A DNA stretch of 64,000 bases. Source: Chitinophaga pinensis. GTDB lineage: Bacteria > Pseudomonadota > Gammaproteobacteria > Burkholderiales > Burkholderiaceae_C. Positions 41,549-52,310 of this stretch are shown here, one piece after another. Every line of letters starts with the position of its first letter. Within the stretch, counting starts at the first letter, position 1. The DNA lies in assembly GCA_943326015.2 (NCBI GenBank), contig CALPRQ020000014.1, positions 20,492-84,491 on the forward strand, written 5' to 3'. The translations under genes were made by a program, and so were the position numbers. The notes below the pieces were generated by a model. The model was not told the origin of the DNA. It searched no databases and was given only the letters and a program-made list of their open reading frames with translations.

Positions 41549-42700
41549 TTACTTCTGGATCACGAAGCGACCACCCTGGGTCACGCTGACGATGGCAGCC
41601 TGCTGGGCGTCGTAGCCGGCAGGCTTGCCGGCCTTGTCGCTGGCGCGGCGGAACTGGAAGGCACCGGTCGCGCCGGACCACTTGACGGCCGGCAGCGCAT
41701 CGCGCAAGGCGGTGCGGTCAGCCGAGACGTTGCCGCTGAGCTTGACGGTCTTGAGCGCCTGGCTCGCGATATGGAGCCCGTCATAGGCCTGGGCCGCGAA
41801 CTGGTCGGGCGCCATCTTGTACTTGGCCGTATAGGCGACGACGAACTTGCGGTTGGCCTCGGTCTGGTTCTCGATCGACCAGGGGCTGCCGACATAGAGA
41901 CCGTCGGACTTGTCCTTGGCCAGGTCGAACACCTTGACCGAGTTCATGCCGTTGCCGCCGATGAAGGGCAGATTCAGGCCGAGCTGGCGCGCCTGCACCA
42001 TGATCGGCGCGCCCTCGGCGATCAGCGCCGACAGCACGATGGCGTCGGGGTTGCCGGCCTTGATCTTGGTCAGCTGGGCCTTGAAGTCGACATCGCCCTT
42101 GGCGAAGGTCTCGGTGGTCGTGACCGGCAGGTTCAGGTCGGCCAGCGCCTTCTTGAAGTTGTCGTAGCCGCTCTTGGTGAAGACGTCGTCGTTGCCGTAC
42201 AGCACGGCCACCTTCTTGACATTACCCTTCCTGATCGCCATCTTGAGCGTCTCGGGCAGCACATCGGCCTCGGTCACCGAGTTGCGGAACACATAGTCGC
42301 CGATCGAGGTGATGCCGTCGGCCGTGTTCGAGGTGCCGAACACCACGGTCTTGGAACCCTGCGCGATCGGGTTGGCGGCCTGGGCCGAGTTCGACAGCGT
42401 CGGGCCGAAGATCATCAGCACCTTGTCCTGGAACACCAGCTTCTTGAAGACGTTGATCGCCTCTTCCTTCTTGCCCTGCTCATCCTCGATCACCAGCTGG
42501 ATCTTGTCGCCGTTGATGCCGCCGGCGGCGTTGATCTGCTCGGCCGCCAGCTGGAAACCGTTGCGGATCGCCGCACCGTACTGGGCCGCGCCGCCCGACA
42601 GGGCTTCGGCAACGCCGATCTTGATGTCGGCGGCTTGCGCCGTGCAGGCAAAGGCAGCCGCGACGGCCAGCAAGGAGGTCTTGAACGGGGTCAGGGTCAT
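41549..42700 (-). CDS. Branched-chain amino acid-type (HAAT) ABC transporter substrate-binding protein
   Basis: 383 aa from start 42700. Sec signal peptide SLLAVAAAFACTAQA, then DIKIGVAEALSGGAAQYGAA and a type I periplasmic binding fold (VAVLYGNDDVFTKSGYDNFK, ADIL-type lobes). The ligand could be a branched-chain or other amino acid, amide or purine; the gene lies 78 bp downstream of an adenine/adenosine deaminase on the same strand. First transporter gene, followed by an attenuator. Confidence 0.9.
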   Translation of the reverse strand: MTLTPFKTSLLAVAAAFACTAQAADIKIGVAEALSGGAAQYGAAIRNGFQLAAEQINAAGGINGDKIQLVIEDEQGKKEEAINVFKKLVFQDKVLMIFGPTLSNSAQAANPIAQGSKTVVFGTSNTADGITSIGDYVFRNSVTEADVLPETLKMAIRKGNVKKVAVLYGNDDVFTKSGYDNFKKALADLNLPVTTTETFAKGDVDFKAQLTKIKAGNPDAIVLSALIAEGAPIMVQARQLGLNLPFIGGNGMNSVKVFDLAKDKSDGLYVGSPWSIENQTEANRKFVVAYTAKYKMAPDQFAAQAYDGLHIASQALKTVKLSGNVSADRTALRDALPAVKWSGATGAFQFRRASDKAGKPAGYDAQQAAIVSVTQGGRFVIQK

Positions 42701-42778
42701 GGGGGACATCTCCAACGATTGCAAGGAGCCGGCCTGGCCGGCGAAGCCAACCATTGTATCGACCCCCTGCGAAACGCC

Positions 42779-44432
<1,654 letters not shown>

Positions 44433-44445
44433 TTGGCACCTCCGA

Positions 44446-44670
44446 TCATACGGGCCGGGATGACCATGCGCTCCAATCGCGCGCGTTCGCGGTACTCCCC
44501 GAAGATGCCGCCGTCTCGAAACCGCGCAGCGTGTCGCGCAGGATACTCACCCTCATCTCGGTCGCCTTGACATGGGTTTGCCAGTCGATCGCCAGGCGGC
44601 GTGAAATGACGGTCGCGTTGTGGTCGGCTTCGTAGTCCGCCAGCGGCGGTACAGTCGGAGTAGCTTTCAT
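44446..44670 (-). CDS. Hypothetical small protein
   Basis: 74 aa, hydrophilic and mostly helical in appearance (ATVISRRLAIDWQTHVKATE). No signal peptide, membrane helix or known family. The ribosome site is weak. It ends 13 bp before the start of the repeat membrane protein, so the two may be co-transcribed. Could also be non-coding. Confidence 0.4.
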   Translation of the reverse strand: MKATPTVPPLADYEADHNATVISRRLAIDWQTHVKATEMRVSILRDTLRGFETAASSGSTANARDWSAWSSRPV

Positions 44671-44920
44671 TTGAGGGTCTTTCTCAGGTGAAGGTCAGGG
44701 GGTCGGCGGTGGATCCAATCACTGCCGTTCCCCGATCGGTTTGCCCAGGGTCACGAGCCTGGGCTTGCGGTCATCCAGCACGGCATTCCGTCGTCGTCCT
44801 GGTCGCCGCCGGGCATCTCGACCCACCCGTTCGGGCGGTCGATCACCAGGTATGAGGTCGCCTGAGAAGGCAGAATTTAACCAGAACCTGGAACTGCAGC
44901 GTGAAGATGTGCGTCCCAGG
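44671..44920. other. Accessory patch without a convincing gene
   Basis: No ORF with a start, ribosome site and recognisable product. A leftward frame (about 44755-44860) has GC-rich third positions and would encode VIDRPNGWVEMPGG before a stop, which may be a piece of a decayed gene. Otherwise nothing identified. Confidence 0.4.
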
Positions 44921-44986
44921 GCACGCGAAGCCGTTGAGCTCGCCACGCTCGAATGGGTGTCGTGATTCAACCATCACCGCCTGCGT
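44921..44986 (+). pseudogene. IS3-family transposase (OrfB) C-terminal remnant
   Basis: In frame: AREAVELATLEWVS, stop, FNHHRLR. IS3-family OrfB integrases end with a near-identical stretch in which Trp stands where this copy has TGA (TGG to TGA). Only ~20 codons remain, with no ends or orfA visible. It marks past insertion-sequence activity. Confidence 0.8.
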
Positions 44987-45075
44987 CGCCGGTTGACAGC
45001 CGGCCTGGTGGCGCCTAAGGTGGGACGACGCCGGTGCTGCGGCGTGTCGCCGCGACCGGCCGGGGAGGACCAGAC

Positions 45076-45879
45076 ATGCCAGCCGCAAACCGCCAGCACC
45101 CTCTCATCACGCTGCAGGAGCCCGAACCCGGAGTGGCCTGCCTGACCATGGCGCACGACGACAAGCGCAACGCGCTGAGCGCAGCGATGCTGGGCGAGAT
45201 CAGCGCCGCGCTGCGCCAGCTCGAAGCCGGTGGCGTGCGCGCGCTGATCCTGCGCGCCCGGCCAGGCACAGCGGTCTGGTCGGCCGGCCACAGCCTCGAC
45301 GAGCTCGACAGCACGGGGCACGACCCGCTCGACTGGCAGGACCCGCTGCGCCGCAGCGTGCGCGAGATCGAGCATTTCCCGGCGCCGGTGATCGCGCTGA
45401 TCGAGGGCACGGTCTGGGGCGGCGCCTGCGAGCTCGCGTTCGCCTGCGACCTGATCGTCGCGACGCCGCAAACCACCTTCGCCGCCACGCCGGCCAGACT
45501 GGGCGTGCCCTACAACCCGAGCGGGCTGCAGACCTTCCTGAACGCGGCGCACCTGCGCATCGCGATGGAGATGCTGTTCACCGCACAGCCGATCGAGGCG
45601 GCGCGGCTGGCCCAGTACGGCATCATCAACCGCGTGGTCGAAGCCGACCGGATCGAGCCGGTCTGCCTCGAGCTCGCGCGCTGCATCGCGGCCAACGCCC
45701 CGCTCTCGGTCGCGGTGATGAAGGAGCAGCTGCGCACGCTGGCCAACGCGCAGGCGATGGTGCCGGTCGATTTCGAGCGCATCCAGTGGCTGCGCCGGCA
45801 GGCCTATTCGAGCCAGGACTACAGCGAAGGCATGCACGCGATCCGCGAGCACCGCCAGCCGCATTTCCGCGGCCAGTAG
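45076..45879 (+). CDS. scpB: Methylmalonyl-CoA decarboxylase (crotonase superfamily)
   Basis: 267 aa from start 45076, which has ggagg 7 bp upstream; 14 more open codons lack a ribosome site. Strong resemblance to E. coli ScpB along the chain: DDKRNALSAAML, VWSAGHSLDELDS, DPLDWQDPLRR, EGTVWGGACELAFACDLIVA, RLGVPYNPSGL and FERIQWLRRQAYSSQDYSEG. Decarboxylates methylmalonyl-CoA to propionyl-CoA. scpA and scpC are not adjacent. Convergent with the BMP-transporter operon. Confidence 0.9.
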   Translation: MPAANRQHPLITLQEPEPGVACLTMAHDDKRNALSAAMLGEISAALRQLEAGGVRALILRARPGTAVWSAGHSLDELDSTGHDPLDWQDPLRRSVREIEHFPAPVIALIEGTVWGGACELAFACDLIVATPQTTFAATPARLGVPYNPSGLQTFLNAAHLRIAMEMLFTAQPIEAARLAQYGIINRVVEADRIEPVCLELARCIAANAPLSVAVMKEQLRTLANAQAMVPVDFERIQWLRRQAYSSQDYSEGMHAIREHRQPHFRGQ

Positions 45880-45894
45880 CGCGACAGGCTCCGA

Positions 45895-47034
<1,140 letters not shown>

Positions 47035-47075
47035 ACAACTCCTTGTTGAACAATGGCGGACAGGGACAGCGGGGC

Positions 47076-47996
47076 TCAGGCCCCGGGGTAGAAAGGCTTG
47101 CCGAGCGAGGCCGGCATGTTGATGCGGATCCAGCGCGGATTGCGCGAGATCAGCACCAGGACCAGGATGGTCGCCAGATAGGGCAACATGGTCAAGGCCT
47201 GGCTGGGCAGGTTGACGCCCTGGCCCTGCAGATGGAACTGCACCATGGTGACGGCACCGAACAGGTAGGCGCCCAGCAGCACGCGGGTCGGGCGCCAGGT
47301 CGCGAAGGTGGTCAGCGCCAGCGCGATCCAGCCCTTGCCGGCGATCATGCCCTCGACCCACAGCGGCGTATAGACGGTCGAGACATAGGCGCCAGCCAGG
47401 CCGCAGAGCGCGCCACCCGCGAGCACGGCGGCGAAGCGGATCCAGCGCACGGGATAGCCCAGCGCATGCGCCGACTCGGGGCTTTCGCCCACGCTGCGCA
47501 GCACCAGGCCGGCGCGCGTGCGGTAGAGCCACCAGACCAGCGCCAGCGCCAGCGCAATCGCCAGGTAGACCACCGGATGCTGGCGGAACAGCGCCGGGCC
47601 GAACCAGGGCAGCTCCGACAGCAGCGGGACGGCGAACTGCGCCTGCTCGGGCAGCTTGGCCTGCACATAGGCAGTGCCGGCGAAGGCCGAGAAACCGACC
47701 CCGAACAGGCTCAAGGCGAGCCCGGTCGCATACTGGTTGGTGTTGAGCCAGATCGTCAGCCAGCCCAGTGGCGCAGCCAGGGCAGCGCCAGCCAGCATGC
47801 CCGCGAGCAGGCCCAGCGGCATGCTGCCGGTGTGGACCACGGTCGCGAAGCCGGCGAGCGCGGCGCACAGCATCATGCCCTCGGCGCCGAGGTTGACGAT
47901 GCCGGCACGTTCGTTGATCAGCAGGCCGAGCGCCGCCAACGCGAGCGCGGTGCCCGAGTTGAGCGAGGCGGCGAACAGCAGCGCACTTTGCTCCAT
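47076..47996 (-). CDS. BMP-type ABC transporter permease, second subunit
   Basis: 306 aa with about eight membrane helices. ALGLLINERAGIVNLGAEGMM and GKGWIALALTTFATWRPTR are typical of the nucleoside ABC permeases (YufQ/NupC class). Starts 1 bp after the stop of the first permease, hence coupled. Confidence 0.92.
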   Translation of the reverse strand: MEQSALLFAASLNSGTALALAALGLLINERAGIVNLGAEGMMLCAALAGFATVVHTGSMPLGLLAGMLAGAALAAPLGWLTIWLNTNQYATGLALSLFGVGFSAFAGTAYVQAKLPEQAQFAVPLLSELPWFGPALFRQHPVVYLAIALALALVWWLYRTRAGLVLRSVGESPESAHALGYPVRWIRFAAVLAGGALCGLAGAYVSTVYTPLWVEGMIAGKGWIALALTTFATWRPTRVLLGAYLFGAVTMVQFHLQGQGVNLPSQALTMLPYLATILVLVLISRNPRWIRINMPASLGKPFYPGA

Positions 47997-47997
47997 C

Positions 47998-49053
47998 TCA
48001 TTTCCTCCAGCGGATGCGGTAGGCGATCAGCGTGTCGCAGGCCAGCAGCGAGAACAGCAGCAGGCCCTGGAACACGCCGGTGATCGACTTGGGCAGGCCC
48101 AGGCGCGACTGCGCGAGTTCGCCACCGATATAGAACAGGCTCATCAGCAGCGAGGACAGCACGATGCCGGCCGGGTGCAGGCGGCCGACGAAGGCCACGA
48201 TGATGGCCGCGAAACCGTAGCCCGCCGGCACATAGGGCGTGAGCTGACCCGTGGGGCCGGCGACCTCGAGCGCGCCGGCCAGACCGGCCAGGCCGCCCGA
48301 CAGCAGCAGCGCCAGCCAGAGCGCGCGCCGCGACGAGAAGCCCGCGAAGCGCGCCGCCGCCGGTGCCAGCCCGCCGACCTGCAGCGCATAGCCCGACAGG
48401 GTGCGGAACAGGTAGACCCAGACGCCGGCTGCCAGCGCCAGCGCGATCGGCAGCCCCAGGTTCAGGCGCGAGCCCTCGAACAGGCGCGGCACGCGGGCGG
48501 CGGCCTCGAAGGTCTTGCTCTGCGGGAAGTTGTAGCCCAGCGGGTCCTTCCAGGGCCCGTAGACGAAATAGCCCAGCAACTGCACCGCGACATAGACCAG
48601 CATCAGGCTGACCAGGATCTCGTTGGCGTGGAAGCGGTCGCGCAGCAGTGCGGTGATACCGGCCCAGGCCATGCCGCCAGCCACGCCCGCCAGCAGCACC
48701 ATAGCCGACATCCAGGGCCCGCTGTCGGGACCGGCCAGCAGCGCGACGCCACCACCCGTCAAGGCGCCGAGCACGAACTGGCCTTCGGCACCGATGTTCC
48801 AGACATTGGAGCGAAAGCAGATCGCCAGCCCGAGCGCGATCAGCAGCAGCGGCGTGGCCTTGAGCAGCAGCTCGCCGATCGCATAGGGGGTTCGCAGCGG
48901 CTCCCAGAAGAAGACCTGCAAGCCCTTGAGCGGGTCCTTGCCGAGCAGCGCGAACAGCGACACCCCCACCAGCACCGTGATCGCCAGCGCCAGCAGCGGC
49001 GAGGCGTAGCGCCACCAGGCCGAGGGCTGGGCGCGCATCTCAACCCTGAACAT
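47998..49053 (-). CDS. BMP-type ABC transporter permease, first subunit
   Basis: 351 aa from start 49053 (aaaggagg 6 bp upstream). About eight membrane helices; FRSNVWNIGAEGQFVLGAL is the family signature. Overlaps the ATPase gene by 14 bp. Confidence 0.92.
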   Translation of the reverse strand: MFRVEMRAQPSAWWRYASPLLALAITVLVGVSLFALLGKDPLKGLQVFFWEPLRTPYAIGELLLKATPLLLIALGLAICFRSNVWNIGAEGQFVLGALTGGGVALLAGPDSGPWMSAMVLLAGVAGGMAWAGITALLRDRFHANEILVSLMLVYVAVQLLGYFVYGPWKDPLGYNFPQSKTFEAAARVPRLFEGSRLNLGLPIALALAAGVWVYLFRTLSGYALQVGGLAPAAARFAGFSSRRALWLALLLSGGLAGLAGALEVAGPTGQLTPYVPAGYGFAAIIVAFVGRLHPAGIVLSSLLMSLFYIGGELAQSRLGLPKSITGVFQGLLLFSLLACDTLIAYRIRWRK

Positions 49054-50593
49054 GGGCAGCCTCCTTTGATTCAATACCGGCCGGCGCCGGGGCATCATTC
49101 CACAGGCCGGACATCCAGCCGCCGATGCGCTCGACGCTGGCCTCGGCGCGCGGCAAGGCCGGCGACAGCCGCCCGCCCGCGATCACATGCAGGCGGTCGC
49201 AGAGATCGAGCAGCTCGTCGAGCTCGTCGCTGACGACCAGCACCGCGCAGCCAGCATCGCGCAGCGCCAGGATCTCGGCATGGATATGCGCGGCCGCGCC
49301 GACATCAACGCCCCAGGTCGGCTGGCTCAGGATCAGCAGGCGCGGGCCGCCGTCGATCTCGCGCCCGACCAGGAACTTCTGCAGGTTGCCGCCCGACAGC
49401 GAGCGCGCCTGCGCATCAGGACCGCCGGCCTTGACCTGGAAACGCTCGATGAGCTGGCGCGCGTGCGCCTGCAGCTGTCCGAGCCTGAGCCAGCCCAGCC
49501 GGCCGACCGCCTCATGGCGTGTCAGCAGCAAATTCTGCGCCAGGCTCAGCGTCGGCACCGCGCCGCGGCCCAGCCGCTCCTCGGGCACGAAGTGCAGGCC
49601 ATGCTTGCGCCGCAGCCCGGGGCTGGCGCGCGCGACATCCTCGCCGTCCATGCGCACCGAGCCGGCCGGCGCGCGCCGGTCCTCGCCCGACAGCGCCGCC
49701 AGCAGCTCGCCCTGGCCATTGCCCGAGACGCCCGCGATGCCGACCACCTCGCCCGCATGCACCTGCAGCGAGATGGCGTGCAGATCGGTGCCGAAAGGGT
49801 CTTCGCTGACCAGACTGAGGTCGGCGACTTCGAGCAGCGTCGCACCGGGCGCGCCACGCCGGCTCTGCAGCCGCTCGGGCTCGGCGCCCATCATGAGCCG
49901 GCTCAGCGAGGCATTGGTCTCCTGGCTCGGGTCGCAGCTCGCGACCACCCGGCCGGCACGCATCACCGTGCATTCGTGGCAGAGCTCGCGGATCTCGTGC
50001 AGCTTGTGGCTGATGTAGAGGATGGAGCAGCCCTCCTCGGCCAGCTGGCGCAGCACGACGAACAGACGCTCGACCGCCTGCGGCGTCAGCACCGAGGTCG
50101 GCTCGTCAAGGATGAGCAGCTGGGGCCGGGTCAGCAGCGCGCGGATGATCTCGACCCGCTGCATCTCGCCCACGCTGAGCGTGTGCACCGGGCGCTGCGG
50201 ATCGACGTCGAGGCCGTACTCGCGCGCCTTGGCCTCGATGTTGCGCGCGACCTCATCGAGGCTGGTGCAGCGATCCTGGCCGAGCCAGACGTTCTCGGCC
50301 ACGGTCAGGGTGTCGAACAGGCTGAAATGCTGGAACACCATGCTGATGCCGAGCGCGCGCGCCTCGTGCGGATTGCGCACGCGCACTGGCCGGCCGTTGA
50401 AGCGGACTTCGCCGGCGTCGGACTTGACCACGCCGTAGATGATCTTCATCAGCGTGGATTTGCCGGCGCCGTTCTCGCCCAGCACGGCGTGAATCGCACC
50501 AGGCGCGACGCTCAGCGACACGCCGTCGTTCGCCACCACGGCGGGATAACGCTTGCTGATCCCGCTGAGCTCGAGTCGGGCGGGCGTATTCAT
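49040..50593 (-). CDS. BMP-type ABC transporter ATP-binding protein with two nucleotide domains
   Basis: 517 aa from ATG 50593. The first domain has GENGAGKST, LSVGEMQRVEIIRAL and LLILDEPTSVLTP; the second has a degenerate Walker A region (VSGNGQGELLAALSG), LSGGNLQKFLVGREI and LLILSQPTWGVD. This tandem layout is that of sugar and nucleoside importers. First gene of the operon, divergent from xdhA with a 117-bp gap that must hold both promoters. No strong ribosome site; a TTG 12 codons upstream is less likely. Confidence 0.92.
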   Translation of the reverse strand: MNTPARLELSGISKRYPAVVANDGVSLSVAPGAIHAVLGENGAGKSTLMKIIYGVVKSDAGEVRFNGRPVRVRNPHEARALGISMVFQHFSLFDTLTVAENVWLGQDRCTSLDEVARNIEAKAREYGLDVDPQRPVHTLSVGEMQRVEIIRALLTRPQLLILDEPTSVLTPQAVERLFVVLRQLAEEGCSILYISHKLHEIRELCHECTVMRAGRVVASCDPSQETNASLSRLMMGAEPERLQSRRGAPGATLLEVADLSLVSEDPFGTDLHAISLQVHAGEVVGIAGVSGNGQGELLAALSGEDRRAPAGSVRMDGEDVARASPGLRRKHGLHFVPEERLGRGAVPTLSLAQNLLLTRHEAVGRLGWLRLGQLQAHARQLIERFQVKAGGPDAQARSLSGGNLQKFLVGREIDGGPRLLILSQPTWGVDVGAAAHIHAEILALRDAGCAVLVVSDELDELLDLCDRLHVIAGGRLSPALPRAEASVERIGGWMSGLWNDAPAPAGIESKEAAHVQG

Positions 50594-50710
50594 ACTTGGA
50601 ACAGGATGTGAATTGAAGGTTGGAGGCAAGTCACTGATTGTGACAGCCAGCGCACCGCTTTTCGAACCGACGCGACAGGGATAGGATGGTGCTCAAAGCT
50701 TGGCCAGGGC

Positions 50711-52303
50711 ATGGAGACCCGCCTAGCAAACGTCATGCCAGCTCAAACCACCAGCCGCCAGAGCATCCGCTTCGTCCATCGCGGCTCAGTCGTCTGCGTG
50801 CCTGGCGTATCGCACGACCGCACCCTGCTCGCGCTGCTGCGCGAAGACCTCGGGCTGGTCTCGGTCAAGGAGGGCTGCAACTCGGGCGACTGCGGCGCCT
50901 GCACCGTGGTGCTGGCCGGGGCCAGGGGCGACGCGCTGCGCTGGCAGGCGAGCAACAGCTGCCTGCGGCTGGCGCATTCGATCGACGGCATGGCGCTGTG
51001 GACGGCCGGCGACCTCACTCGGGACCCACTGATCGCGCTGGATGGCGCCGCCCTGCACCCGGTGCAGCAGGCCCTGGTCGATGGCCACGGCTCGCAATGC
51101 GGCTTCTGCACGCCGGGCATCGTCATGAGCCTGTTTGCACTGCAGCAGCAAGGCGGCCCGGACGTCCGGCCCACGCGCGCGCAGGCGATGGCGGCACTGC
51201 CACCGGCCAGGCTGGATGAAGCCCGCCTGCTGGCACAGCTGCGCGCAATCGCCCGGCCGATCGGCGGCATGACCGAAGGTGCAACGGATGGGGATGCAGA
51301 CCCGTCGGCACCGGATTCGCCATCTTTCTATCTGGCGCCCACCACGCTGGTGCAGGCGCTGCAGGCCCGCGCGCGCTGGCCAGACGCCCGCCTGGTCGCC
51401 GGCAGCACCGACCTGGCGCTGGGACTCACCAAGGGCTTGCAACGCCAGCCGCAACTGATCGACCTGACGCGCACCGCCGAGCTGCTGCGCATCGAACGGG
51501 CGGACGGGATGCTCTCGGTGGGCGCGGCCGTCATCCTGGAAGACGCCTTTGCCGCCTTGCAGCAGCACTGGTCCGGCCTGGGCGACTACCTGTCCCGTTT
51601 CGCCGGCGCGCAGGTGCGCCAGACCGGTACGCTGGGCGGCAACATCGCCAACGGCTCGCCGGTGAGTGACGGCATTCCGGTGTTGATCGCCTTGCGGGTA
51701 CAACTCGTGCTGGCCCGGCTTGATCCAGCGACCGGCCACGCGAGCAAGCGACGTCTGGCAATCGAGGACTTCTACCGTGGCTACCGCCGCAACGCGCTGG
51801 AACCGGACGAACTGCTCGCAGCGATCGAGATCCCCTTGCCACGGCAGCCGACGCTGGAGCGCGCCGTGGCTGCGGAACGCCCGGATCGCATCGGCGGCCA
51901 CTGGACCCGCGCCTACAAGGTCTCCCGGCGCTTCGAGGATGACATCGCCACGCTCAGCCTCGCGCTCTCGCTGCAGATCGAAGGCGGACAGGTACTGACA
52001 GCGTCCATCGGTGTCGGTGGCATGGCCGCAACGCCCATGCGTGCCCGCCGCACCGAAGCATTCTTGGTCGGCCAAGCCTGGAATGCCGACAGCGTCAGGG
52101 CCGCGATGCAGGTGCTGGAACAGGAGTTCGAGCCGCTGTCCGACCTGCGCGCGAGCGCCGCCTACCGGCGCCGGGTGCTGGCGAATCTGCTCTGGCGCAG
52201 CTGGCTGGAAAGCCAGGGCGATGCCCTGCCCTACCCGATAGGACTGGCGGGACTGAAGCCGATTGCCGCCGAGACTGACTCCACCGCAGACCGCCAGCCA
52301 TGA
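50711..52303 (+). CDS. xdhA: Xanthine dehydrogenase small subunit, second [2Fe-2S] site incomplete
   Basis: 530 aa. The N-terminal ferredoxin-type [2Fe-2S] ligands are Cys56, Cys61, Cys64 and Cys84. The second cluster domain keeps CGFC (Cys130, Cys133), but the expected GNLCRCTGYRP motif is absent: AMAAL runs straight to PPARLDEARL. The FAD domain (LVAGSTDLALG, TGTLGGNIANGSPVSDG) is intact. It normally passes electrons from the Mo site to NAD via two Fe-S clusters and FAD. A second ATG at 50735 is possible. xdhB follows 7 bp after. Confidence 0.92.
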   Translation: METRLANVMPAQTTSRQSIRFVHRGSVVCVPGVSHDRTLLALLREDLGLVSVKEGCNSGDCGACTVVLAGARGDALRWQASNSCLRLAHSIDGMALWTAGDLTRDPLIALDGAALHPVQQALVDGHGSQCGFCTPGIVMSLFALQQQGGPDVRPTRAQAMAALPPARLDEARLLAQLRAIARPIGGMTEGATDGDADPSAPDSPSFYLAPTTLVQALQARARWPDARLVAGSTDLALGLTKGLQRQPQLIDLTRTAELLRIERADGMLSVGAAVILEDAFAALQQHWSGLGDYLSRFAGAQVRQTGTLGGNIANGSPVSDGIPVLIALRVQLVLARLDPATGHASKRRLAIEDFYRGYRRNALEPDELLAAIEIPLPRQPTLERAVAAERPDRIGGHWTRAYKVSRRFEDDIATLSLALSLQIEGGQVLTASIGVGGMAATPMRARRTEAFLVGQAWNADSVRAAMQVLEQEFEPLSDLRASAAYRRRVLANLLWRSWLESQGDALPYPIGLAGLKPIAAETDSTADRQP

Positions 52304-52310
52304 ACCTGCC

